Shown: positions 23,278 through 35,596, counted from the first letter of the stretch. The stretch is 64,000 nt of DNA from Tenodera sinensis (GCA_030765045.1 CM060966.1:67389421-67453420), one strand, 5' to 3'. Program-made: numbers and translations. Notes: a model not told the origin generated them from the sequence alone.

Positions 23278-24435
23278 CTACTACGTACTCACAGAAGGTA
23301 GAGAAAGTATTGTATTTCATCAAAAATGTAATACCAAGACTTTACTGTAAGTGCACGTTTTGAGAATCCCTGAAGCTAAAGGTGCATTTAAAGAAAAAGT
23401 TCTTGTATGTGAGCGTGTCCGTGTGTGTGCCTGTGAACTACATAACTCTTCTTCTTCTTCTTCTTCAACTGATTACCCTCCCCTTATGGTGGACTTGTGC
23501 CTGTCGGGATGCAGAGGAACCTACAGACCGCACAGAGTGAAAACCTGGAAGCGGGTGGTTAGCTCAGCACCAGGTATAGAGTGAGGAAGAGAATGATATG
23601 AAATGCAGGCGTAATGGATGATTGGAAATATGGTGATAGAACAGATGGTGGAATGAGTGGTGGGGCAAAACGGAGAACTAGGAGAAAATCCGCCCAGACG
23701 CTGCTTCGTCCACCACGAATACCTCATGCGGGTTCCGTTCTGGGTGATAGGTGAACGGTTGAACTGCGTAACTCAAAAACGAAAAGCCGGTTAAATACCA
23801 AACTTGGTATTTCAGTTTAGCATCTACCACAATAACGATTTCAATAACCCTCCCCCCACCACCAATTTCCCTTAAGTGGAAAATTTTTTTGAAATTTCAA
23901 TTTTATCACGAAAAGCTCAAACAGTTTTGATTAAAATACCGTATAATTAAGATATTTTCATTACATACAAATGTATATCTAATTTTCTAGGAATAGTCTC
24001 TGAAATGCTCCATATTCTGAAGTTCTGCCTAAGTGGTAGACTATAAGAGATCTCTTATACAAACACGTAGTTCTGGTTAAAGCACACGATTTATGTTTTT
24101 GTGGAGCTAAGCATATCGCCAGTAATCCTTATTTTTTGAATTCTCAAAATACTTGTGTTTTTACTTTTATTTCATTTCCATGCAAGAGAATGGGATTTCA
24201 AGGTCATGAAATAGTGATAGCGCTTTAAAAATTTGACTACCGCTTTCATACTATTCTTCCTATATTCCACTTGTTCCCATTCTACCAATAAGAAAAAAGT
24301 GCAATAAAACCGTCTCTGCATATGCTTATATTAATTAAGACGAAGCAGATAAAGGAATAGAAGTTTATAAGAAGAGTTTCTACAAGAATGGAGAAAGCCG
24401 TTTTAGCGCAACACATCAGATATTTTTGGCCAGAA
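23278..24435 (+). mobile_element. Family X, diverged copy 3, split by a SINE
   Basis: Begins CTACTACGTACTCACAGAAGG (a degraded 5' hairpin). It continues through GTTTTGAGAATCCCTGAAG and a short GTGTGTG block, is interrupted at 23449-23760, and resumes at AAAAACGAAAAGCC. It ends GCGCAACACATCAGA near 24430. It is the most diverged of the copies, which suggests an older insertion. Confidence 0.7.
23449..23760 (-). repeat. SINE-2 insertion within family X
   Basis: Flanked by a 14-bp duplication of X sequence, GAACTACATAACTC (23435-23448) and GAACTGCGTAACTC (23761-23774), with two mismatches. The (TTC)n at its left side is the minus-strand tail. The body matches 9692-9955 (GTGGTGGACGAAG, TCTGGGCGGATTTTCTCC, CATTCCACC). 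The duplication length is typical of LINE-mediated integration. Confidence 0.85.
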
Positions 24436-24867
24436 TGTTGCCATATCGGTAGGAACTTCGTCCTGGTTTTTGTGAATTGTGCGAAAGACTCAAACTTCTC
24501 CAAACATACACACACATAGAAGCGCTTGCATGTGTGTATATAGAGTGAACGAGATACATTAATGATGACTGTATTACAGCAATTTACTCTGACCACTACC
24601 AATTCAAAATGCTTCTCTACACAGCAAAGCGATACATTCACCGATGTATATTCCAGACCTCCATAATAAAACTAACACAACCATCTATCGTTTATGAGCG
24701 TTAGAATACTGCTGGCATTTCATAGCAGTTTATCTCTCCAGTGTTAAGTCTATGGCCAGAAATGCACACAGTTTACGACTTATTATAACATGTTCCTACC
24801 GGATTAACTTTTGACCTTTGACGTGGATGCTTATAAAAATTATTATCTGCAGATTTCAATTTGGATG
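24436..24867. other. No recognisable feature
   Basis: Nothing recognised between the X copy and the SINE-3 copy. Confidence 0.5.
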
Positions 24868-25185
24868 CCGCCTTTAACATCCTAAGCCATATTGGTGGTT
24901 TTTAACCTTTTGAAGCAATTGCTAACAGCAATGGTATATACTTGCTCAGCGGTGGTTTTGAACTTTTGGGCTTCTATTACGAGTAATCTGGATTAACTTT
25001 ATTACATTAAATTCACACATACACACACATAGACATACACACACATGAACACATGCACATTCTCATTCGTCTTCCAGACTCTATGGAGGTTGGGAATTAA
25101 ATTGTTGCTGAAGAAAAATTTCCACTCTTCCAGCCGGGAATCGAACCAAGACTCCTTGTACAGCAGGCACTGAAAGTTGTTTCAT
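24868..25185 (-). repeat. tRNA-derived SINE, family SINE-3
   Basis: Matches 15835-16110 over the body and a decayed head (CCAGCCGGGAATCGAACC at about 25130 is the complement of box B). A (CA)n/(CATA)n expansion at 25018-25055 interrupts it. Confidence 0.65.
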
Positions 25186-26521
25186 ATCTTTACTCGCAAT
25201 TGATTGACAACTATTGCCAACTATTTGTCTATAATACGTTTTATACGCCTGAATGAATATGCTGAACACGCAAACAACTTTGGCCCACTTTTGTGTCTGA
25301 CCTCCCACTTTATACCCCCCTGAACACAATCTGATTGATAACCTACGCGTGGGTTGTTGGTGGATAGAGTGGCGCAAGGGGTGACTGGATACTCGCGTAA
25401 TTCCCAGCCCTTGGTTATCATGTAGGATCTGTGTTCGTATCCCCTCATAAAGGTCAGTCCCGGGGAGGGTCCATTGCATGAGTTCATGAGCTCCTCAAGG
25501 CGATTGGTTCCCTCTGTCTCTACACTGGCAAGTGTGACCCTAGGGTGAGCAGGTCCAGGCCAGGACTCTCACCTAGGCTGTGGTGGCGCCCAAGAAGTGA
25601 GCATGCCATCGGTAACATTTACAATGGTGCATTCAAAAACACATAATAAAATTCAAAAGGTTATTGGAATGGAAGTAGCATAATCGAGTGGTCCTCGCTA
25701 TGTGGACCTAATAGCTAGGACCACACATTTAGGACCTAATAGCTAGAATTGAGGAAGGTAAGACATTTAAATGGGTGGGCCCATTTTGAATTCAAGAGGG
25801 TCTGGGTAAGATTGCTAGCTCAGTAAAGTCATGCAGTGGATCTCGCAATGGCACCTCCTGGTAGAAGTCCCTCCAAAGGAGTGTCGCCTTGACGTGGCGG
25901 AGGGGCTCAGTACCCGAAACAGACGGCCTACTAAGTGTCATTTTGACTACTGGTAGGCAAGATGTGAGGGGAACCAAAGAACATTCCAAACGGGTAGATG
26001 AGGCTCGTTAGTCTTGGTCGAAGACTCATCTAGGAGAAGAGGACTCCGAAATCAAACTCCCCCAGGGGCTCCTACTACCGTGAGGTACGGGTTTGGCGTA
26101 CCCGGGGCCCCGAGCCATACTCTCGATTGGGTTCCTCCAAGAGGTGAGAAGGCACATGCCAAACGCCCAATCAACTATGGTCAACTTTTGTGTTTGACCT
26201 CCCACCTGTTGCCTCCCTGTACACAGTCTGATGGATAACCTACGCGCGGGTTGTAGGAGGATGGGGTGACCCAAGGGGTGACTGGGTAACCGCGTAAGTC
26301 CCAGCCCCTGGTTATCATGTAGGATCTGTGTGCGTATCAGCTGATAAAAGTCAGTCCCGGGGAGGGGACATTGCATGAGCTGATGTACTCCTGAAGGTGA
26401 TTGGGTCCCTCTGTGTATACATTGGGAGGTGATACCCTAGGGTGAGCAAGGTCCAGCCCAGGACTCTCACCTAAGCCGGGGTGGCGCCCAGGATGTGATC
26501 ATGCCATCGGAGACATTTACA

Positions 26522-27921
26522 ATGGTGGAGGATATCATCGGTATGAGTACTCAAAAAACTCAACACAAAAAAAATATATTAAAGTCTGTGTAAAGTAAGT
26601 AGCAGAGTCGAGTGGTCCTTGCTACTTAGTAATAACTAGAACTGAGGCAGAAAATAAATTTTTGTCGGTGAGCCCATTTACAATTCAAAATGGTTTGGAT
26701 AGCATTGCTGGTCCAGTAAAGTCATGCACTAGATCTCGCAGTGGCACGCTCCTGGTTGAAGCACATTCAGCTACCCAGGCAGCTAAGATACTGAAAGCGA
26801 ACATGCTAGCAAGTTATCCTGTACGTGTTGAGATGCACAGGAGTTTGAATTCCTCGCGCGGTGTGATAAACACCCGTGCATTAGAGGGATTATCCAATGA
26901 GGAGATTCAAGAGAATCTGACAAAATAAGGCGTCATCCACGTTTACCGGGTTCAACGTAGAGAAGGTGGTAAGTTAAAGCCAATTAATACCCTGTTCCTG
27001 ACGTTTGATCGGGTAGATCTCCCGCAAAGGATTAAGGCAGGGTATGAATCCATCGAAGTTAGGCCTTTCATCCCGAACTCAGTTAGATGTTTCAGGTGCC
27101 AGCGCTTTGGACATACAAGCGAGCTTTGTAAGGGTACATGCCCTCAATGTGGAGATGAATTCCACGATGGTGCATGTACTGCATTTTCGTCATGCGTAAA
27201 CTGCAGAGGTGAACATCCATCTAGTTCCCGCGACTTCCCCCGCTTTGTAGAGATACGGGTTAAAGAGAAGGTGCCCTTCTCAGAATCTCGGAAGCTCTTA
27301 CATCTATGCCAACCCTCTGTTCCCAGATCCGGAACCTATACCTCAGTAGCAGCTAAAGCGGTACCGAGCAGAGAGACCGCAACGCAAACCAGCGATTTCA
27401 ATGGGGCAACAATTTCTGAAAAGACACTTGTTGCCCATTGCTCTATTCCAAAGCCCTCAACATCAGCGCTTACATCTGAATCAACGTGTACAAAATCTGT
27501 TGGTGAGAAAAATACAACTATTAGATCACCAACGAAAATGTCAAACTCAACACAGAAGACTAGCAAACCTGTAATATATAATGCGTCACCGAAAAAGTTT
27601 AAGAAGAGCTACACTAAGAATGATTTCCTCGAAGAAGATAAGCCTGATCCCAGTACATCAAAGGGATATAAGAGTCCAAGAAAATCTCCTCGAAGATCCT
27701 CTTCTGGGGAATCTTCAGGGGTGGACTCAGACCGGTGTCTTTCATCTTCGCCGGTCTCCATTAGCAACCTGTTCGAGACACTCGAACCCAAGTTTGCTAT
27801 GGGAAAACGGACGTCCTCGGCAGAGGACCTGGAGTTAGACCAATCTGCCCACACTGGAAGACCCCCAGTGGAACAGAGGCACGAGAAAGCTTCCGAAAAG
27901 AAGAGAGAAGAAAAGGGCTAA
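26522..27921 (+). pseudogene. LINE ORF1 (gag-like, CCHC zinc knuckles)
   Basis: RNA-binding ORF1 protein of the LINE. A start at ATG 26522 (MVEDIIGMSTQK) is likely but is separated from the main frame by a shift near 26590. The main frame runs from about 26600 to the stop at 27921 with a single in-frame stop at 26926-26928. Near 27088-27225 lie CFRCQRFGHTSELC (CX2CX4HX4C), CPQCGDEFHDGAC (CX2CX4HX3C) and a third CVNCRGEH knuckle whose last Cys is lost (SSRDF). These are followed by the family-typical VKEKVPFSESRKLL. The C-terminal half is Ser/Lys-rich and probably disordered. Upstream VEAHSATQAAKILK belongs to an RRM-like or esterase-like N-terminal region that I cannot classify further. Confidence 0.8.
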
Positions 27922-27988
27922 ATTAGTTCCCCTACTCCAAAGAAATGAAGAGTTACCTTGGAATTACCTGTCCCATACACAATGCAAT

Positions 27989-30900
27989 ATGGCTATCCTA
28001 CAATGGAACATACGTAGAATTCGAACTCAACGGCCAGAACTTGAGCTTTTGCTCAAAGAAAATGAACCTCTGGTTGCATGTTTGCAAGAGACTAAGCTAC
28101 GTCCTCAAGACGCTTTCCATCTAAGGCGATACACCTCAGTACGGTGTGATGTGACACCAGAAGAGGGTGTACCCGCACATGGCGGCGCTATGATACTTAC
28201 AAGAGATGACATATACACAAATTCTTTACCATTACACACTGATATACAGTCAGTTGCTGTAAAGATTATACTGCAAAACATGCAGATCACCATTTGTACC
28301 GTATATTTGCCCCCGTCCCATGACTTCTCGCACATTGATTTAGAAGATCTAGTTTCCAAGTTACCAACACTGCTCCTGTTGGTGGGAGACTTCAATGCTC
28401 ACCACCCACGGTGGGGTTCAAGTCGCGCTTGTGCGAGAGGTACGCTCATTACCGATTTCTTGGACAGTCACAACATAGCTATCCTCAACACTGGAGAGCC
28501 TACATTCATTTCTGACTCTTACAATATTTTCTCGCACCTTGATCTTGCAGTTTTTTCACCTCAGTTGGCAGTCTCCTTACAATGGAATCTCATCTCTGAT
28601 TTACACTCTAGTGACCACTTCCCATGTCTTATTAGTCTCTTGACGCAAGATATATGTTCCCCACGTATGCCCAGATGGCGTTTGGAGCATGCCAACTGGA
28701 ACTTTACACCCAGCTGGCTGTCTTTACGTACAACGAGCACGACTCAGTTAATGATTTGGCGCAGCATCTCACGGAGACGATTCTCTCTGCTGCTGAACAA
28801 TCAATTCCGCGGTCGACTTCACACCCCCGTCGATTTCCAGTCCCCTGGTGGATGGAAGAATGTCGAAATGCCATTCCTGCTCCAAGCCGTGCTCTTAGGG
28901 TTTTCCAACGTCACCCTACTTTGGATAACCTAACCGAATATAAGAAAATGCGCGCCAGGTCCAGACAAGTTATTAAGGATAGCAAAAAGTTATCATGGAG
29001 CAAATTTGTAGCTTCATTTAACCGATACACACCTTCCTCGGTTGTGTGGGATAGATTAAGGCGTGTTGCAGCTAAAACTACTCAACTAAAACAGCCACAG
29101 GAGCTGTTGTTGATTCATTTGAAGTGGCTAATACGTATGGCAGTGCTTTCGCTCAAGTGTCTAGCTCGGAAAACTACTCCCCTGAGCTCCTTCCAACTAA
29201 ACTCAGGTGGAATCCCAAGGCTTCGCGTTTCGGTCGAGAAACGTATTCATGTACAAATGTTACAGCAGCTCTCTCCTGAAAGCAAGACATTCCTGCTCGA
29301 GGTCTATAGTCGTGTTTGGGTTGACACTATGCTCCCAGAACATTGGCGGGAGGCCACTGTTATTCCCATCTTGAAGGCTGGAAAGGACCGTCATCTTCCC
29401 TCCAGCTATTGTCCTATTTCCCTCACCAGTTGCGTTTGCAAGGTGATGGAACGCATGATCAATGGACGATTGGTATGGTGGTTAGAAAGTCGTAACCTAC
29501 TGACCAACACCCAGTGTGGTTGTTTTCGATGACGCCGTTCAACTGTTGACCATCTTGTGTCAATATCGACACAGATAATGGACGGTTTTATGAGGAACTG
29601 TCAAACCGTCGGCATATTTTTCGATCTTGAGAAGGCTTATGATACGTGCTGGCGAGCAGGGATTCTACGTTCCCTGTATGCCTGGAACATGCGCGGACGT
29701 CTACCACTATTGATTCAGGAGTTTATGAAGGACCGCTTTTTCTGAGTAAGGGTCGGCTTGGTTTTCTCTAATTCTTTTGTTCAGGAAAAGGGAGTACCTC
29801 AGGGTTCGGTACCAAGTGTCACGCTCTTTGCTATAGCAATTAACTCCATCTGGAAATGCGTTCCACCTGGAGTTTCGTCATGCCTATTTGTAGACGACTT
29901 CGCTGTCTATTGCACTTCTCAGCGCACGGCATTCTTCAAACGCCTGCAGCAATTTTTGGACAACCTTAGAGAATGGAGCGTGACAAAGGTATTCCGTTTC
30001 TAAGCTGAGAAGTCAATCTGTGTTAATTTCTGGCGTCGTAGGAGACGATTACCACCTTCGCTCCGTTTCGGTCCAGATTTACTTCCCTTCGTAGAAGAGA
30101 CGCGCTTCCTGGGTTTGACATGGACAGGAAGCTTAGTTGGTCGTCGCATAATGCACAGCTAAGAGCACGATGTGACCCCGTTCCCTAAACATCATGCGAG
30201 TACTGAATGGCAAATCGTGGGGAGCGGATCACAAATTTTGTTGCGAATTTATCGCGCACTCATCTGATCCAAGCTAGACTATGGGTGTATTGTTTATTCG
30301 TCAGCACGACCATCTGTGCTGAGAAGATTAGATGTGGTCCACAATAGGGGCATCCGCATTGCAGTAGGAGGTTTTCCAACAAGTCCAGTGGTGAGCCTTT
30401 ACGCCGAGCTCGCAGAACCTCCTCTGCATTATCAGCGTGAGTTTCTCTTGGCAAAGTATGGTTGTGCGCTTAGATGTATGCCTAAGCACACAACGTTCGC
30501 TTCTTTTTTCACCACCACGCTAGGAGAACGTTAATAGGAATAGCACCCTTAGTCCTAAGCCTGCGGGGTTCCGTTTCCAAGATCTCCTAGTGAAGCTTGG
30601 AGTGGAGTGGGATCTTGGGATGACCGTACACCAGAAGTCCACGGTGCTTATTTCAAGTATCCGCACGTGTTCTTTTAGAATTTCTGTCAGGCTACACTGA
30701 CGTCGATATATTTACACCGATGGGTCAAAGAGCACCAACGGTGTGGATGTGCTTATGTTTATGGAACCGCACCATATACATTCGGTTTTCCAAATAGCAC
30801 TTCCATTTTTACTGCAGAGATTTATGCAATTTATGGCGCCGTTGTGTATGTTTGCCGTCGTAAATTAGGTGACTGCCTGATTTTGAGTGATTCCCTTAGT

Positions 30901-31500
30901 GCACTGCAGAGCCTTTGTCAGTTGTACAGCCCCCACCCTGTTGTCCAACGTATTCAGGATGCCCTCCATGTTTTACACGCTTCTGGCGTTGACGTGGTGT
31001 GTGCATGGATTCCTGGCCACGTAGGTTTGCTGGGGAATGAAATGCCAGATCTAGCAGCAAAGACGGCAACTACAGAACCCAGTATTACCATCTCACGTGT
31101 TACTTCGGAATACTTTAGGCTTGAAGTGCGGAGAGCGGTGTACGAAGAGTGGTCAGCCTTCCGCGGTAATAAGCTTAGAGAAGTGAAAGAACTTCCGATT
31201 AACTGGGTAAGTTCCTGTCGCATATCTCGCCGCGAGGAGGTTAGTTTGGCTCGACTAAGAGTAGGGCACTGCAATTTTTTGCATGGTTACCTATTTAAAA
31301 GGGACCCTGTCCCTGTATGTCAGCTGTGTGACAACCTTTTGTCAGTTTGCCACGTGCTGCTAGAGTGTTGCTCTCTAGCGGACCTTCGGGATTCTCTGCG
31401 GCTGCCTGCCAGACTTGCAGAGGTCTTAGCGGATGACAAACCAGCGGTTGATAGAGTTTTTAATTTTTTAGCGGAGTGCAATATCAATTTGAGGATTTAA
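27989..31500 (+). pseudogene. LINE ORF2: APE endonuclease, reverse transcriptase, RNase H
   Basis: Polyprotein that would nick target DNA and copy the RNA in place. Endonuclease (about 27989-28640): ILQWNIR, LQETKL, VGDFNAHHPRWGS and SSDHFP motifs are intact. A frameshift near 28715 leads to the linker and RT: IPILKAGKDRHLPSSY, ISLTSCVCKVMERMI, FFDLEKAYDT, KGVPQGS and the catalytic FVDDF at about 29890. Further breaks are disturbance near 29100-29250, stops at 29530, 29743 and 30001, and others before 30316. RNase H: YTDGSKS, FTAEIYAI, LSDSLSAL and GNEMPDLAAK retain the acidic residues. The Cys-rich tail (CQLCDNL, CHVLLECC) ends at 31500. The breaks make it non-functional, yet motif residues are largely preserved, suggesting moderate age. 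Confidence 0.88.
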
Positions 31501-31639
31501 AATTTTAGTTTTGTTTATGCCTTTGGACGTTTTTATCGCCTTGTTTCATATCTGGCTTTTGCCACTGTTTTTTACTTTTTTGTATATTTTTCTTGTTGCT
31601 AGTATTTTTATTTTTGAGTGAAATTTATATCTGGCTATT

Positions 31640-31708
31640 GTCATGAATCTTTTAAGAGCGCTGATGACCTAGAAGTTGAGCGCCCTTAAACCAAACCAAA
31701 TCAACAAA
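31640..31708 (+). promoter_or_regulatory. LINE 3' terminal hairpin block and tail
   Basis: GGGCGCTC-type inverted sequence (GCGCTGATGACC...GAGCGCCC), also found at 16222-16262 (complement) and 32568-32600, followed by an A/C-rich tail. This is the likely recognition end for reverse transcription; its role is inferred from its conservation in three copies. Confidence 0.6.
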
Positions 31709-32611
31709 TCCTGGTAGAAGCATATTCAGCCACCCGGGCAGCCAAAATACTGAAAGTCAATATGTTAGGAAGTTATCCTAGAAGTGTTGAGATGCGCGGT
31801 GTCAGAAACACCTGTGCATTGCACGGTTTAACCAATGAGGAAGTTCAAGGAAATCTTATGGACTTACTAACGTTCAGCGCAAAGAAGGTGGTGAATTAAA
31901 GCCAACTCGTATCCTGTTCCTGACTTTGATCAGGTAGATCTCCCACAAATGATTAAGGCAGCGTATGAATCCATCGAAGTTAGGCCTTTCATCCCAAACT
32001 CGCTGAGATATTTCAAGTGTCAGCGCTTTGGACACAACAAGCGAGTTTTGTAAGGGACTAGCTACATGCCTAAGATTGCCCCGTTTTATAGAGCACAGAG
32101 CGATCCAGGAAATACGGGCTAGAGAGAAGGTGCCCTTATCAAAAGCCCAGAAACTCTTGCGTATACGCCAACCCTCTCTGTTCCTTGCTCCGGTACCCAT
32201 AGCTCAGTTACAGCTAAACCGGAACTGAGGGGAGAGATAGAAACGTAGACCTACGATTTAAATGGGACAGCAATTTCAGAAAAGACACTTTTAGCTCGTA
32301 GGTGTATTCCGAAGCCCATCAGACTTTCAGGGGTCCTGGCGGACGCTAAGCAGCGGGGCAAAAGGAGTTTTAAGTTTTTAGCGGAGCTTAACATTAGCTT
32401 GACAATTTCAAATTTTAGATAATTCATTTTTCTACTCTTTTGATATATCTGGTATTTTGCTTTAGTTCTGCTTTTGTCTGTCTGTTGTACATTTATCTTA
32501 TTTTTACTAGCAATTTCATTTTATATTAAAGTTTATATATGGCTTTTGCCATGAATTTTTTTTCAAGGGCGCTTATGACCATGTAGTTGGGCGCCCTTAA
32601 ACCTACAGATT

Positions 32612-34850
32612 CAAATTCTCAAGCTCATGTTTGTCTCCGCTAAAACCTTAACTTGACCGCTTGCTTATTGTCCGCTAGGACCTCTGCGAGTCTGGCAGGC
32701 AGTTACAGAGATTCTCGGAGGTAAGCTAGCGAAAGCACTACAACAGCACCTGACAGACTGACACAGCAGACAAAGAGGGCAGGGGCCCCCTTAAAAAGGC
32801 GACGATGCGAAAAATTGTAGTGGTCAATGCGCAACCGAAGCAAAATCATCTCGCGTATCCGAGAGGAAGTTTCCCACTTTATCGGAAGTTCTTTCACTTC
32901 TCTAAGCTTATTACCGCGGAGAGCTGACCACCTTCGTACCAGCACGACAGCACCGCTCTCCGCACTTCAACCTAAGCTCTTCCGAAGTAATACGAGAGAT
33001 GGTAATACTGGGTTCTTTGGTTGCCGCCTATGCTATCAGCTCTGCCATTTCATTCCCAGGCAAACCTACATGACCAGGAATCCATGCACACGTCACGTTA
33101 ATGCTAGAAGCGTGCAAAACATAGAGGGCATCCTGGACACGTTGTACCATAGGGTGCGCGTTGTACAGCTCACGAAGGCTCTGAAGTGCACTAAGAGAAT
33201 CACTCAAAAGTAGTCACCCAGTTTACGACGGTGCCATATATAACGGCTCAATATATTGCACACAGCTCTGCAGTATAAATGGAAGTGCTATTATGAAAAC
33301 CGAATATATGCGGCTCAATTCCATAAGCATAAGCACATCCAACACCGCTGGTGCTATTTGAACCATCGGAGTGAATACAACGTCGATCAGTAGCCTGTCA
33401 AAGATTCTAAAAAACAAGAGCAGATATTAGAGATAGACATCGTGAACTTCGTGTGTACGGTCATCCCAAGATGTACATGGGACGTGCCAGGTAACCAAGG
33501 GAGGTAGAGCTTCTCCCCCTAGGGCAATACGTTAGGTATTTAAAAAAACAAGCTTCCTAAGAAGCTCCCGAAAACTCACTGGCTTTGGACTAAGGGTGCA
33601 TTTCCTATATCGTTCTCTTAGTGTGATGGTGAACTTTAAAGCGAACGTTGGGTGTTTAGGCATACATCTAAGCGCACCACTATAATTTGCTAAGGGAATT
33701 TCATGCCGATATTGCATAGGAGATTCTGCCGATTCGGCGTAAATGCTCACAACTGGCTTGTTGGAAAAGCTCCTATTGCCATACGCATGCCTCTATCATG
33801 GACCGCGTCTAATCTTCTCAGCACAGCTGGTGGTGCTGATCTATATACAATACACCTATAGTCTAGTTTGGATCAGAGCAGTGCGCGATACATTCGCAGC
33901 AAAATTGTCCGATCCGCTCCCCACGATTTGGAATTTAGTACCTGCAAGGTATTCAGGGAACAGTCACATTGGGCTCTCAGCTGCGCTGTGTGGGATGATC
34001 AACTAAGCTTCCTATCCAAGATAAACCCTAGGAACGTGTCTCTCATCTTCGAAAAGAAGTAAATCTGGACCGAAACGCAGCGAAGGTTGTAATCGTCTCC
34101 TGTGGCTCCAAAAATTAACGCAGGCTGGCTTTTCAGTTGAAAAAAGAAAACAGTTTTTTGACCTTCATTCTCCAAGGTTGTCCAAACATTGCTGCAGGCA
34201 TCGTTCCAAAACAGCCCGTGCTGAGAAGTACAATAGACCTTCAAGTCGTCCAAGAATAGGCATGACGAAACTGCAGGTGAAACACATTTCCAGATGGAGT
34301 TAATGCTACAGCAAACAGCGTGACACTTGGTACCGAATCCTGAGGTACACCATTTTCCCAAACAAAAAGACTAGGAAAAACCGAGCCGACCCTTACTCGG
34401 AAAACTCCTGAATGAACAATGGCAGTAGGCCACGTATGTTCCAGGTATACAGGGAACTAGCATCCCTGCTCGCCAGCACGTATCATAGGCCTTCTCGAAA
34501 TCGAGAAATATGTCAACGGTTGGACAGTTCTTCATAAATCCGTTCACTATCTTTGTCGATATAGGCACAAGATGGTCTACAGTTGAACTGGATGTTAGTA
34601 AGTAGGTTGCGAGTTTCTAATAATCATACCAACCGTCAACTGATCGTGGTTCCATTGCTTTGCAAACGCAACTGGAGAGGGAAATAGGATGGTAGCTGGA
34701 GGGATGATGACGATCCTTGTTAGGTTTCAAAATGAGTATAACAATGCCCTTCCGTTCTCTGGAGCCGACACGGATTTCCCCCTATTGTAGCTCAAGCGAT
34801 AGGTGCATGGAAGCGAATATCTGTGGTTTGACTCCGAAGTTTTCTATTAC
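32612..34850 (-). pseudogene. I/Jockey-like LINE ORF2 fragment, opposite strand
   Basis: The minus strand carries the RT to C-terminal part of the same LINE family. It reads VILILKPNKDRHHPSSY near 34740-34690, FLDFEKAYDTCWRAG near 34510-34470, the catalytic-region FLDDLKVYC near 34260-34230, and RNase H/Cys-rich tail sequence near 32950-32700 (LLRLRIDHYNFSHRRLF). Many stops break it. It ends almost exactly at the ORF2 stop and lacks the 3'UTR, abutting the 3' end of the older plus-strand copy at 32610. It is missing the endonuclease and ORF1. Confidence 0.85.
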
Positions 34851-35596
34851 ACTTTCAAGTTTTATTCAATTTACAAACTGACATAGTGTTTCATAGTTTT
34901 CAAAGTTACCTAGATGTATGGGTTTTACCATTACATCATGCTTTTTATATTAGCGTCCTCCGAATTACACCCTATGATAGAATGCTTCATATAACTACAA
35001 GATTCTCTCAGGTTTTATTTATTTATGATTAATAGAAGCTAAACAATTTTTGTTTTAAGTTCTGAAAACAACTTAAGGGCTGCCCGGGAATACACGCTAT
35101 TTCTGCGTGAATGACGATGGACCTGAGATGATTTTAAAATGTCTTAATCTAGAGTAACAAATTTAACATTAAAAGCATAGTTGCTACGTTCGCTTAGTTT
35201 CAGGTGATTAAAAATAAGTTCAATTCATTTAAGGGTTAATAAGATACAAAAACAAAATACACACCTATAAACGATGAAAAAATGAGCATACACAAATCTT
35301 TATACGACGAGGATGCTAAATGGGAAGTGAGTCTTTAGAGATGTATTAATACCGATTTGGTTATTGGCTCGTACAGTGACCGTATTACATTTCTACTTGC
35401 AATAAAAATTAAATTAGAGAGCAATTTATTTCCACTCTTCACTTTTCAGGCCATTACATGTACCCCTGCATTTGATTACAGTATTTATTTTAGCTAGCAT
35501 CCATTCGGAAATGTTCAGCTAAAACTTAAATTTGGAAGTATTCGGCTAATTAAGCCAGATTTTTGGGTAATCTTTATCTAAACTACCCTTTATTTT
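34851..35596. other. No recognisable feature
   Basis: AT-rich; nothing recognised. Confidence 0.5.

Larger units (their letters stand above)
25868..31708 (+). mobile_element. Near-full-length I/Jockey-like LINE
   Basis: About 5.84 kb. It starts TCCCTCCAAAGGAGTGTCGC and has a GC-rich 5'UTR to about 26521, ORF1 (gag, CCHC), ORF2 (APE endonuclease, RT, RNase H, Cys-rich tail) and a short 3'UTR. The end carries the conserved GCGCTGATGACC...GAGCGCCCTTAAACC hairpin block and a (CAAA)-like tail. It is flanked by a perfect 12-bp target duplication, TCCTGGTAGAAG (25856-25867 and 31709-31720). Several stops and frameshifts make it inactive. The domain order, RNase H and 3' terminus fit the I group of LINEs, though the exact clade needs a tree. 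Confidence 0.88.
25250..32610 (+). mobile_element. Older I/Jockey-like LINE copy, internally deleted and split by a younger copy
   Basis: The left part (25250-25867) carries the 5'UTR and start of ORF1. The right part (31709-32610) resumes in ORF1 at the same codon, runs through gag sequence to about 32310, jumps to the last ORF2 codons (LADAKQRGKRSFKFLAEL) and ends with the 3'UTR and the GGCGCTTATGACC...GGGCGCCCTTAAACC terminus. The split point is occupied by the full-length element at 25868-31708. The left part aligns with 26145-26757 of that element at an offset of about 908 bp, with many substitutions. Every reading frame is broken, so this copy is only a target and record of events. Confidence 0.8.

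Noticed and set aside
24282..24641. 119-codon reverse frame
   Set aside because: It is antisense to the non-coding 3' part of X copy 3 and is not conserved in other X copies.
25081..26376. Reverse-strand frames of 116-132 codons with similar sequence (25081-25479 and 26026-26376)
   Set aside because: Their similarity is explained by the LINE 5'UTR being present twice; they run antisense to it and show no domain.
28105..28395. Reverse-strand 96-codon frame and similar reverse frames at 27336-27854 and 30954-31274
   Set aside because: They are antisense shadows of the LINE ORF1 and ORF2 coding sequence.
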